DNA from: Deltaproteobacteria bacterium
GTDB lineage: Bacteria > Myxococcota > Polyangia > Haliangiales > Haliangiaceae
Reading direction: 5' to 3'
DNA length: 19,665 nt
Assembly (NCBI GenBank): GCA_018262455.1
Contig: JAGSPR010000078.1
Span: 1-19,665, forward strand
The translations under genes and the position numbers were made by a program. The notes beneath the pieces were generated by a model. It ran no database searches. It was given only the letters and a program-made list of their open reading frames with translations, and was not told the DNA's origin. Within the stretch, counting starts at the first letter, position 1, and the number at the start of each line of letters is the position of its first letter. Positions 1 through 6,399 of the stretch are shown here, one piece after another.

Positions 1-2
1 CC

Positions 3-35
3 GAGCTTGCCGTGGGGGCGCTCGCAGCCATGTAA
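3..35 (+). CDS. Possible C-terminal tail of an upstream gene (partial)
   Basis: Frame 3 is open from the window edge and ends at TAA 33-35, giving a ten-residue tail ELAVGALAAM. Codon use is GC-rich at third positions, like the neighbouring genes. The stretch is too short to assign a family, and chance openness over ten codons cannot be excluded. It would lie 30 bp upstream of the TspO gene on the same strand. Confidence 0.25.
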   Translation, partial: ELAVGALAAM

Positions 36-65
36 CCGCGCGCCGCGTCCCGGCATCCAGACACC

Positions 66-566
66 ATGACGACGCACGCTGTCGATGCGAGCCGGACCCG
101 GGCGCCTGCCGGCCCGCTGATGTGGCTTGGTTTCGTGGTGCTGTGCAACGGGGTCGGATTTCTCAGCTCGCTGACCGGGCGCATGGGCCTCTACCAGGAG
201 CTCGTGAGGCCGTCATGGGCACCTCCCGCCTGGATCTTCGGACCGGTGTGGGCCGCGCTCTACACGATGATGGCCACGGCGACGTACCTCGTCTGGCGTC
301 ACACCAGCGGCGCGCGGCGGCGGACCGCGATGACCGTGTTCGCGATCCAGCTCGCGCTCAACTGCGCGTGGACCCCCGTGTTCTTCGGGCTCGAGCAGCT
401 GTTCGCCGGGTTCTTGGTGATCGTGGCGGTGTGGTGCGCGGTGCTCGCGATGACGATCGTCTACGCGCGGCGCGATCGCGTCGCCGGCGCGCTCGTGGTG
501 CCGCTGCTGTGCTGGGTCGGCTTCGCGGGTGCGCTCAACGCGGCGGTCTGGTGGCTGAATCGCTGA
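66..566 (+). CDS. tspO: TspO/MBR family membrane protein
   Basis: A 166-residue protein matching the usual length of the TspO/MBR (translocator protein/peripheral benzodiazepine receptor) family, small five-helix membrane proteins that bind porphyrins and other hydrophobic ligands and modulate tetrapyrrole or stress responses in bacteria. Family signatures are visible in order: an RPSWAPPAWIFGPVW loop at about residues 48-62, followed by LYTMMATATYLVW; the QLALNCAWTPVFF helix at 95-107; and a C-terminal stretch with W150, LNAA and WWLN. Hydrophobic segments fall near residues 17-37, 57-77, 90-108, 112-134 and 141-164. The ATG at 66 is the only reasonable start and no strong ribosome binding site precedes it. 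The molecular function here is inferred only from the family. Confidence 0.92.
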   Translation: MTTHAVDASRTRAPAGPLMWLGFVVLCNGVGFLSSLTGRMGLYQELVRPSWAPPAWIFGPVWAALYTMMATATYLVWRHTSGARRRTAMTVFAIQLALNCAWTPVFFGLEQLFAGFLVIVAVWCAVLAMTIVYARRDRVAGALVVPLLCWVGFAGALNAAVWWLNR

Positions 567-610
567 TCACCGGTAGTCGTAGCGATCGCGGCGAGTCCGT
601 CGGCGCGGAC

Positions 611-778
611 ATGGCGGACTCGCGCGCACGCGATCGGCTCGAGCCGCCGCGAGGTCAGCGAAGCCCGCGCGTGCACACGAAGTCGAGTGTGGCGATCGAC
701 GACTTGCTCGATCTCCTGCGCGAGGCGGGCACCGACGACGTCGATCAGCTGGACGAGGACGAGTTGCCGTATTACTAA
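611..778 (+). CDS. Possible small acidic protein (55 aa), unknown
   Basis: A short open frame in the gap between tspO and the next lipoprotein. It encodes 55 residues: a basic, Arg-rich N-terminal third, then a predicted amphipathic helix (DDLLDLLREAG) and a strongly acidic tail ending DELPYY. Third codon positions are nearly all G or C, as in real genes here. An in-frame GTG at 671 would give a 35-residue version holding only the acidic helix and tail. Neither start has a convincing Shine-Dalgarno sequence or -10 element. No family is recognised. It could be a genuine small protein, or an open frame by chance in GC-rich DNA. Confidence 0.35.
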   Translation: MADSRARDRLEPPRGQRSPRVHTKSSVAIDDLLDLLREAGTDDVDQLDEDELPYY

Positions 779-828
779 CTGGATCGCTGCCACCACATCG
801 AGAGCTGGGAACGGCGGCGACCGACGGG

Positions 829-834
829 TATGAT
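829..834 (+). promoter_or_regulatory. -10 element TATGAT of a likely leaderless promoter
   Basis: TATGAT matches five of six bases of the sigma-70-type -10 consensus and ends exactly 6 nt before ATG 841. This places the expected transcription start on the A of the start codon. No Shine-Dalgarno sequence is present. A -35 match upstream is poor (TGGGAA at 806-811, 17 nt spacer). Confidence 0.5.
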
Positions 835-840
835 GTGCTG

Positions 841-1398
841 ATGCGGCGAGCGATCGCAGTCGTGGTGCTGACCGGGTGTACGTTCGCGCCCAATCGCGCT
901 CTCGAGGGTCCAGCAGCTGACGCGGCGAGATCCGACGCTGCGGAACCCGACGCTGCGGAGCCCGACGCCACGCAACCCGATGCTCCACCCGTTGCACTGC
1001 ACCTTCACATCGAGGCCGACATCGACGGCCGCAGCGACCTCATCCTCAAGGGCACGACGGTGACGTGGATGCACCACCAGTTCGCCGCACCGGGTCGCCA
1101 GGGCTTCACGGACTTCCCCACGAAGCTCGACGCCGCGCTGTGGTTGCCGACGTGGCCCGACGTTCCCGATGCCGAGAACCGCGACTGCGAGTGCATGTCG
1201 AGCACGTTTGCCGCGCTGCCCGTCGGCGTGCCGCGTGCGCCCGCGACGGTGACGATCACCCCGAGCCAGGCGCGGGGTGCGCCGACCGCGGTCCAGCTGC
1301 CCAGCGCCAGCAACGACTACACGCTGATCGTCGAGCTCGACGACGTCGGCTTCGGCGGCTCGTCGAACTACGTCATCGAGGTCGACGTCGTTCCCTGA
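841..1398 (+). CDS. Putative lipoprotein with Asp/Ala/Pro linker (185 aa)
   Basis: An unrecognised secreted lipoprotein. The N-terminus MRRAIAVVVLTGC has a two-Arg n-region, a hydrophobic core and a lipobox LTGC, with C13 as the lipidated cysteine. Residues about 25-50 are a low-complexity linker built on EPDA-type units (AEPDAAEPDATQPDAPP), typical of myxobacterial surface lipoproteins. From about residue 53 there is a compact beta-rich domain without recognised motifs; a close cysteine pair (DCECMS) could form a disulfide. GTG 835 is in frame two codons earlier, but ATG 841 fits the signal peptide and the TATGAT element better. The sequence after the lipobox, PNRALEG, resembles PNEALQG in the next gene. 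No function can be assigned. Confidence 0.75.
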   Translation: MRRAIAVVVLTGCTFAPNRALEGPAADAARSDAAEPDAAEPDATQPDAPPVALHLHIEADIDGRSDLILKGTTVTWMHHQFAAPGRQGFTDFPTKLDAALWLPTWPDVPDAENRDCECMSSTFAALPVGVPRAPATVTITPSQARGAPTAVQLPSASNDYTLIVELDDVGFGGSSNYVIEVDVVP

Positions 1399-1514
1399 GC
1401 CTGACCTCCGCGGTGGAAGCCGAGCGACGACCTTCTCAAGCAGGGCGCCAATCGCGATCCTCGCGGCGGAGATCGTGGAAGTAAACTGACACGTGAAATC
1501 GCCCTGGGTCGCGT

Positions 1515-1520
1515 CATAGT
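1515..1520 (+). promoter_or_regulatory. Possible -10 element CATAGT upstream of GTG 1526
   Basis: CATAGT ends 5 nt before GTG 1526. It resembles the other start-proximal -10 hexamers in the window but departs from consensus at its first base. No Shine-Dalgarno sequence is visible. The 127-bp gap from 1399 to 1525 holds nothing else I can support. Confidence 0.35.
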
Positions 1521-1525
1521 GGGGC

Positions 1526-2161
1526 GTGCGCATCCTGGCTGTCCTGACGCTCGCGGCATGTAGTGGCGCGAGCAGTGGTCCGAACGAGGCGCTGCAGGGG
1601 AGGGCGTCCGAGCAGGACAGGCGACCTGCGGTGCTCCCACGGTCGATCGAGTGGGACGCGGCGAGCTGGCCCGAGCTCGGCCTGGCGTTCGCGAGCTTCC
1701 GGGGGATTGCCGTGGACCGCACGCCATGGGCCACGGGCGGCGTCGCGATGCAGGAGGTCGAGGCCGGCGAGCTCGGTGAGCCCGGCGAGCCCGGTGAGCC
1801 CGGTGAGCCCCGTAGGCAAGGCCGGCTACGGTGGATGGTTCGGACCGCGCCCGACGAGAGCCTCGAAGGGTTCCGCGCCGATCATCGGACGTGGACCATG
1901 ACCCTGGGACCGATCGTCTCGGTGTGTGGTCAGCAGATCCAGTCGTTCGTGGCGACCCACGATGCTGAGGACATCACCTGCGTGATGTCGGAGACGGGCA
2001 ACCATCCCGCGTGGATCCCGCCGCGGCGAGCGATCGCGATCCAGTTCACGCATCGAGGGCTGGCCGTGGTCGCGAGCTTCGAGGTCGAGTCGCGGGATCC
2101 CGAGGCATGGCGCGAGGTCGAGGGGCAGTTCCTCGGATCGCTGCGCTGCCAGTCGTGGTGA
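1526..2161 (+). CDS. Putative lipoprotein with short GEP collagen-like repeat (211 aa)
   Basis: An unrecognised lipoprotein that starts at GTG 1526. The N-terminus MRILAVLTLAAC gives a lipobox LAAC with C12 as the lipidated residue. After the lipobox comes GPNEALQG, similar to the preceding lipoprotein. Residues 84-95 are four perfect GEP triplets, a collagen-like low-complexity insert. The C-terminal half (about 100-211) looks globular and contains cysteines in SVCGQQ, ITCVMS and LRCQSW that could pair in the periplasm or outside. A motif EVESRDPEAWREVEGQFLGSL near the end suggests an amphipathic helix. The stop TGA at 2159-2161 directly abuts the stop of the convergent E2 gene, leaving no room for an intergenic terminator. 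Function unknown. Confidence 0.75.
   Translation: MRILAVLTLAACSGASSGPNEALQGRASEQDRRPAVLPRSIEWDAASWPELGLAFASFRGIAVDRTPWATGGVAMQEVEAGELGEPGEPGEPGEPRRQGRLRWMVRTAPDESLEGFRADHRTWTMTLGPIVSVCGQQIQSFVATHDAEDITCVMSETGNHPAWIPPRRAIAIQFTHRGLAVVASFEVESRDPEAWREVEGQFLGSLRCQSW
1775..1810 (+). repeat. Four tandem 9-bp GEP-coding units
   Basis: Four in-frame copies of GG(T/C)GAGCCC encode Gly-Glu-Pro repeated four times inside the lipoprotein at 1526. The copies differ only at a wobble base in the second unit, which points to recent slippage or duplication. Confidence 0.85.
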
Positions 2162-3463
2162 CTACACCATCTCCATGAACATCGTCGTCGGGTCCTCGAG
2201 CAGCGACTTGACGTCCTGCAGGAACATCGCGCCATCCCAACCGTCGGCGAGGCGATGATCGACCGAGATCGACAGGTTCATCAGGTGGCGCGCGACGATC
2301 TGGCCGTTGCGAACCGCCGGGCGCTCCTCGATCTTGTGGACGCCGACGATCGCGACCTCGGGGAAGTTGATGATCGGCGTCGCGAGCACGCCGCCGAGCT
2401 TGCCCAGCGAGCTGATCGTGAACGTCGAGCCCGACAGCTCTTCGCGGGTGGCGGTGCCGGTGCGGACCGCCTCGCCGAGCCGATCGATCTCGCGAGATAG
2501 ATCGAAGATCGAGCGCATGTCGGCGTCGCGGATCACCGTGACCACGAGACCCTGCGGGCCCTGGGCCGCGATCCCGATGTGGTAGTACTTCTTGCGGACG
2601 ATCTCCTGCGTGGCCTCGTCGAGGCTCGCGTTGAGCGCGGGCCACTTCTTGAGGCCCGACACCACCGCCTTGATGATGAACGGCAGGTAGTGGAGCTTGA
2701 CCCCGCGGTCGGCGGCACGCGACTTCGCTCGCTCGCGCACGGCGACGAGCTCGGTCATGTCGATCTCCTCGACATAGGTGAAGTGCGCGGCCGTGTGGAC
2801 CGAGCGGGCCATCGACTCGGCGATCCGCTTGCGCATGCCACGTAGGGGGATGCGCTCCTCCTCGTAACCCAAGGTCGGTTTCGGGATCGAGATCGGCGCG
2901 CGGGCCTGGACCATCGCGGTCCCACCGCCACCACCGCCGTTGGACCCGTAGTTCTTGACGTCGTCGGTGGTGACGCGACCGTGCTTGCCGGTGGCCGGCA
3001 CGCGGCCGAGCTCGACGCCGAGCTGCCGGGCGAGCCGCCGGGTCGCGGGCGTCGCGAGCACGCGTGCACGCCCCAGGGTGACGTCGACCACCTCGATAGC
3101 AATGGACGATCCCGCCCGTGCCGCCTGGTGCTGGATCGCTGGCTGGACGGTGCCCTTGGCGCGCGGGGCTTCGGCGGCCGGTGGTGGCAAGGCGCCGGTG
3201 TCCCGCTTCGGCGAGGCGGCGGCGCCCTCCTCATCGATCACGACGAGGACCTTGCCGACCGGGCAGATCTCGCCGTCCTTGTAGTTGATCTTGGCGATCG
3301 TGCCGGCGCGCGGCGACGGCAGCTCCACCGTGGCCTTGTCGGTCATCACCTCGACGATCGGCTGGTCGAGCTTGACCTTGTCGCCCTCCTTCACCTTCCA
3401 GCCGATGATCTCGCCCTCGACCACGCCTTCGCCGATGTCGGGCATGTAGAAATCGAACGCCAT
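2162..3463 (-). CDS. bkdB: Branched-chain 2-oxoacid dehydrogenase E2 (dihydrolipoyl acyltransferase)
   Basis: E2 core of a 2-oxoacid dehydrogenase complex. It transfers the acyl group made by E1 from lipoyl-lysine to CoA. The 433 residues show the standard order: one N-terminal lipoyl domain (about 3-77) with K43 in EVMTDKATVELPS as lipoylation site; a Pro/Ala-rich linker; a peripheral subunit-binding domain (about 135-172); a second linker with six Gly at 176-181; and the catalytic domain (about 205-433) with the signature DHRLADG, H403 and D407 being the catalytic residues. ATG 3463 begins MAFDFYMPDIGEG and is preceded by GGAG/GGTGAG; an upstream extension of 11 residues overlaps the E1beta gene and is rejected. 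Only 1 nt separates it from the E1beta stop. Substrate choice is inferred from the E1 partner genes. Confidence 0.93.
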   Translation of the reverse strand: MAFDFYMPDIGEGVVEGEIIGWKVKEGDKVKLDQPIVEVMTDKATVELPSPRAGTIAKINYKDGEICPVGKVLVVIDEEGAAASPKRDTGALPPPAAEAPRAKGTVQPAIQHQAARAGSSIAIEVVDVTLGRARVLATPATRRLARQLGVELGRVPATGKHGRVTTDDVKNYGSNGGGGGGTAMVQARAPISIPKPTLGYEEERIPLRGMRKRIAESMARSVHTAAHFTYVEEIDMTELVAVRERAKSRAADRGVKLHYLPFIIKAVVSGLKKWPALNASLDEATQEIVRKKYYHIGIAAQGPQGLVVTVIRDADMRSIFDLSREIDRLGEAVRTGTATREELSGSTFTISSLGKLGGVLATPIINFPEVAIVGVHKIEERPAVRNGQIVARHLMNLSISVDHRLADGWDGAMFLQDVKSLLEDPTTMFMEMV

Positions 3464-3464
3464 C

Positions 3465-4439
3465 TCACCACTCCAGCGTCTGGCGGATCGCGCCAATAAC
3501 GCGATCGGCGTTGGGTAGGTACTCGTGCTCGAGGCTGTACGGGAACGGCGTGTCGAACCCGGTGACGCGCAGGATCGGCGCCTCGAGGTACTCCATCGCG
3601 CGCTCCTGGATCGACGCGATCAGCTCGGCGCCGAACCCACAGGTCCTCGGCGCCTCGTGGACCACGACGCAGCGCCCGGTCTTCTTGACGCTCTCGATCA
3701 GGGTGTCGATGTCGAACGGTGACAGCGTGCGCAGGTCGATCACCTCGACGGAGATCCCGGCCGCCTCCGCCTTGGTGGCGGCCTCCTCCGCGATCGAGAC
3801 CATGCCACTCCACGCGAGCAGCGTGACCTGGGTGCCTTCGCGAACCACCGAGGCCTTGCCGAGCTCGATCGTGTAGTCGCCCTCGGGCACCTCGCCCTTG
3901 GAGGCGCGGTAGATCCGCTTGGGCTCCATGAACAGCACGGGGTCGTTCTGCCGCATGCACGCGAGCAGCAGGCCCTTCGCGTCGTAGGGATTGGACGGCG
4001 CGACGACCTTGAGGCCGGGCGTGTGGATGAACAGCGCCTCGGGCGACTGCGAGTGGTAGTGACCGCCGCGGATCCCGCCTCCGACCGGCGTGCGGATCAC
4101 GACCGGGCAGGGGTACTGACCGCCCGAGCGATAGCGGAACTTCGCCAGCTCGTTCACGATCTGATCGAACGCCGGGAAGATGAAGTCCGAGAACTGGATC
4201 TCGGGCACCGGGCGGAGGCCGTAGAGCGCCATCCCGATCGCGGTGCCGATGATGCCGGCCTCGGCGAGCGGCGTGTCGATCACGCGGTCGGCGCCGAACT
4301 CGTCGAACAGTCCGCTGGTGGCGCGGAACACGCCGCCGAACTTGCCGACATCCTCGCCGAGGATGACCACCCGCGAGTCGGCCTTCATCTGAGTGCGAAG
4401 GGCGTCGCGAACGGCTTCGATGATGTTCATCGTGGGCAT
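3465..4439 (-). CDS. bkdA2: Branched-chain 2-oxoacid dehydrogenase E1 beta subunit
   Basis: Beta subunit of the thiamine-diphosphate E1 decarboxylase; 324 residues, close to family length. Visible signatures are GEDVGKFGGVFRAT near residues 28-41, DTPLAEAGIIGTAIGMA, EIQFSDFIFPAFDQIVNE, the YHSQSPEA loop that faces the cofactor, and the C-terminal transketolase-like domain with VIDLRTLSPFD and HEAP. The overall pattern follows the branched-chain (BCKDH) rather than the pyruvate branch. The start ATG 4439 (MPTMNIIEAV) is preceded by GAAGAG; ATG 4430, three codons later, is a weaker alternative. The gene lies 41 nt after E1alpha and 1 nt before E2, so the three are almost certainly co-transcribed and the subunits made in balance. 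Confidence 0.93.
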   Translation of the reverse strand: MPTMNIIEAVRDALRTQMKADSRVVILGEDVGKFGGVFRATSGLFDEFGADRVIDTPLAEAGIIGTAIGMALYGLRPVPEIQFSDFIFPAFDQIVNELAKFRYRSGGQYPCPVVIRTPVGGGIRGGHYHSQSPEALFIHTPGLKVVAPSNPYDAKGLLLACMRQNDPVLFMEPKRIYRASKGEVPEGDYTIELGKASVVREGTQVTLLAWSGMVSIAEEAATKAEAAGISVEVIDLRTLSPFDIDTLIESVKKTGRCVVVHEAPRTCGFGAELIASIQERAMEYLEAPILRVTGFDTPFPYSLEHEYLPNADRVIGAIRQTLEW

Positions 4440-4480
4440 TGCTTGATCTCTTCTCTCGTCTCGTCGTCTGGGCGTCTGGG

Positions 4481-5611
4481 CTAGCCGTGGTGGTGCGGAT
4501 TCTTCGAGCGCGCCTGCGCCATCAGGTACGCGCGCTGTTCGCGCAGGTTCCAGGGCAGCTCCTCGTAGACGTCGTCGAACATCGTCTCGATCTTCGGCGC
4601 GTGCTTCTTGTCGGAAGCGGCGAGCGCGTCGGTGATTTCCTGGTTGTAGCGCTCGGAGAGCTCGGTCTCCCAACCCTCGCTCCACAGCCCGCGATGCCGC
4701 AGGTAGGCGCGCAGCCGGTTGATCGGGTCTTTCTTCTCCCAGATCTCGGGCTCCTTGGGATCGCGGTACACGCTCGGATCGTCGGAGCTCGAGTGGCCCT
4801 GGACGCGGTAGGTGAGCGCCTCGATCAGGGTCGGGCCCTCACCGGCGCGCGCGCGCTCGATCGCCTCGCTCGCGACCTGCCAGACCGCGAGCAGGTCGTT
4901 GCCGTCGACCCGAACGCCGGGCATGCCGTAGCCGATCGCCTTGCTCGCGAACGTCTTGGCCGCGCATTGCTTCGCGGCGGACACGCTGATCGCCCAGCCG
5001 TTGTTGCGGCACAGGAACACGCAGGGCGCCTTCCACACGCCGGCGAAGTTCATCCCGACATGGAACTCGCCGGTCGAGGACGTGCCCTCGCCGAAGTACA
5101 CCATCGAGACGTCATCCTTGCCCTGGATCTTCGCGGCGTAGGCCGAGCCGACCGCCTGCGGGATCTGGGTGCCCACGGGCGAGCTGATCGAGACCAGGTT
5201 GAGCCAGTTCGCGGAGTGGTGCACCGGCATCTGGCGGCCCTTGATCGGGTCGTCCTCGTTGCCGAACATCTGATCGATGAAGTTCTGGATCGTGTAGCCG
5301 CGCCAGAACCAGGCGCCCTGCTCGCGATAGCTCGGGTAGACCCAGTCGGTGCTGCGGAGCGCGGCGACCGCGAAGTGGCTGGCCTCCTCGCCGATCGACT
5401 TCATGTAGAACCCGAGGCGCCCCTGACGCTGGATCCGCATCATCCGGTCATCCATGATCCGGACCAGCATCATGCAGTCGAAGATCCGGCGCAGCATGTC
5501 CTCCGCGATGTTCGGCACCTTCACGCCGGGCAATGGCTTGCCGTCATCATCGAGAACGCGACGGAGATCGTCTTCGTCCGCTCGTGAACCGAGTGCAGAT
5601 ATCGCGACCAT
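4481..5611 (-). CDS. bkdA1: Branched-chain 2-oxoacid dehydrogenase E1 alpha subunit
   Basis: Alpha subunit of the E1 decarboxylase acting on the 2-oxoacids of Val, Leu and Ile; 376 residues. The thiamine-diphosphate motif is present: GEG at 174-176 and the closing NN at 203-204, about 26 residues later. BCKDH-type features are GRLGFYM, YREQG, GRQMPVHHS, SSPVGTQIPQAVG and the loop HSSSDDPSVYR at 273-283, which in animal enzymes carries the regulatory phosphoserines. ATG 5611 is chosen because GGAG sits 6 nt upstream. The open frame runs on to 6034, but that part is a shadow of the divergent gene. It heads the three-gene operon. The product would feed branched acyl-CoA primers into iso-fatty acid synthesis, by inference from the known myxobacterial pathway. 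Confidence 0.93.
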   Translation of the reverse strand: MVAISALGSRADEDDLRRVLDDDGKPLPGVKVPNIAEDMLRRIFDCMMLVRIMDDRMMRIQRQGRLGFYMKSIGEEASHFAVAALRSTDWVYPSYREQGAWFWRGYTIQNFIDQMFGNEDDPIKGRQMPVHHSANWLNLVSISSPVGTQIPQAVGSAYAAKIQGKDDVSMVYFGEGTSSTGEFHVGMNFAGVWKAPCVFLCRNNGWAISVSAAKQCAAKTFASKAIGYGMPGVRVDGNDLLAVWQVASEAIERARAGEGPTLIEALTYRVQGHSSSDDPSVYRDPKEPEIWEKKDPINRLRAYLRHRGLWSEGWETELSERYNQEITDALAASDKKHAPKIETMFDDVYEELPWNLREQRAYLMAQARSKNPHHHG

Positions 5612-5638
5612 GACTACTCCGAGGGTGTGCGGGCGCGT

Positions 5639-5667
5639 ACGTTTGCTCTGCCCACGTTCGGTGTCAA
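5639..5667 (-). promoter_or_regulatory. Likely promoter of the bkd operon (-35 TTGACA)
   Basis: On the minus strand a perfect TTGACA (5667-5662) is followed after 17 nt by AAACGT (5644-5639), a weak -10. Transcription would start near 5632, leaving a leader of about 20 nt that contains the GGAG ribosome binding site of the E1 alpha gene. The 124-bp divergent gap from 5612 to 5735 would then serve both directions. Confidence 0.45.
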
Positions 5668-5724
5668 GGATGGGCGGCCTCCTTCCTCCCGCTACGCCGC
5701 GTTGCGTTGCGACGCGTGCCTGTG

Positions 5725-5730
5725 GATAGT
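5725..5730 (+). promoter_or_regulatory. Possible -10 element GATAGT upstream of GTG 5736
   Basis: GATAGT ends 5 nt before GTG 5736. A TTGCGT at 5702-5707 sits 17 nt upstream as a possible -35. There is no Shine-Dalgarno sequence before the start codon, so a leaderless or near-leaderless transcript is plausible. Confidence 0.4.
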
Positions 5731-5735
5731 CGGGC

Positions 5736-6365
5736 GTGATCTGGATCTTGCTCGTGTTGCTCACCGTGCTGGGGGGAGCTGCCGCGGTGGGGATCGCGGT
5801 GAAGGATCGCCGCAAGTCGCTTCCTGGTGGGGGCCAGCGGGCGCTGCCAGCCGGAGCGGCCTCCGATCGGCTGATCGAGCGCACCGCGCGAGATCTTCGG
5901 GTCGACGACGTGCTGGTGATCGACTCGAAGGACTTCCTCTGCGAGGGTCTGATCTCGTACGACGAGGACGGCCATCGCTGGATCTCCGGCCGGATCGTCG
6001 ATGGCACCGACGTGCAATGGCTCCTGGTGGGCATCGATCGAGCGTCGACGACCTCGACCCGGCTGCTCCGGCAGGACGAGTCGACGCCGATCTCCGGCTA
6101 CCCCCCCGAGGCGATCGTGATCGGCGAGGTCCGCTACGTGCTCGACAAGCGGGGCGCGGCGACCTGTCAGCTGTTCGGCGATGTCGGCGGGATCGGCGCG
6201 CTGAAGAAGGACCGGCCGGAGGGGCACGTCGAGCGCTGTAGGTGGTGGCTGTACAGCGCGCCAGGCGAGGACACGCTGCTGGTCGAGCAGTGGGGCTCGG
6301 ACTATCGCCTGCTGCGCGGCAAGAAGGTCGGCGACAGCACGGTCGAGCTCATCCCGGGGACCTGA
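5736..6365 (+). CDS. DUF4178-like membrane-anchored protein (209 aa)
   Basis: An N-terminal hydrophobic helix (about residues 2-22, WILLVLLTVLGGAAAVGIAV) followed by a basic stop-transfer KDRRK predicts one membrane anchor with the rest in the cytoplasm. The globular part (about 45-209) has the feel of DUF4178: a strand-rich domain with DVLVIDSKDFLCEGLISYDEDGHRW, a middle GEVRYVL segment, and a second WWLYSAPGEDTLLVEQWG...YRLLRGKKV unit. Assignment to that family is from memory of its pattern and is not certain. The function of DUF4178 is unknown. The gene starts at GTG 5736 and is followed after 34 nt by the large kinase gene on the same strand. It is divergent from the bkd operon. Confidence 0.7.
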   Translation: MIWILLVLLTVLGGAAAVGIAVKDRRKSLPGGGQRALPAGAASDRLIERTARDLRVDDVLVIDSKDFLCEGLISYDEDGHRWISGRIVDGTDVQWLLVGIDRASTTSTRLLRQDESTPISGYPPEAIVIGEVRYVLDKRGAATCQLFGDVGGIGALKKDRPEGHVERCRWWLYSAPGEDTLLVEQWGSDYRLLRGKKVGDSTVELIPGT

Positions 6366-6387
6366 CCGCAGGGTTACGCGGATCGGG

Positions 6388-6393
6388 TAGAGT
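6388..6393 (+). promoter_or_regulatory. -10 element TAGAGT of a likely leaderless promoter
   Basis: TAGAGT ends exactly 6 nt before GTG 6400, the same geometry as at 829-841 and 13199-13211. No Shine-Dalgarno sequence lies between. It sits in the 34-bp gap after the DUF4178-like gene, so the kinase gene may have its own promoter as well as read-through. Confidence 0.45.
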
Positions 6394-6399
6394 CGACGC

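Noticed and set aside
775..1734. A 319-codon - strand frame across the two lipoproteins
   Set aside because: The + strand genes have signal peptides with lipoboxes and start-proximal -10 elements; the - frame has neither motifs nor a ribosome binding site.
4439..5587. Long + strand open frame of 382 codons opposite E1 alpha
   Set aside because: It is antisense to a well recognised enzyme, Arg/Ala/Asp-rich without motifs, and is the usual shadow frame of high-GC DNA.
5612..6034. N-terminal extension of E1 alpha to 6034
   Set aside because: It overlaps the divergent DUF4178-like gene, lacks family similarity and ignores the good GGAG site before ATG 5611.
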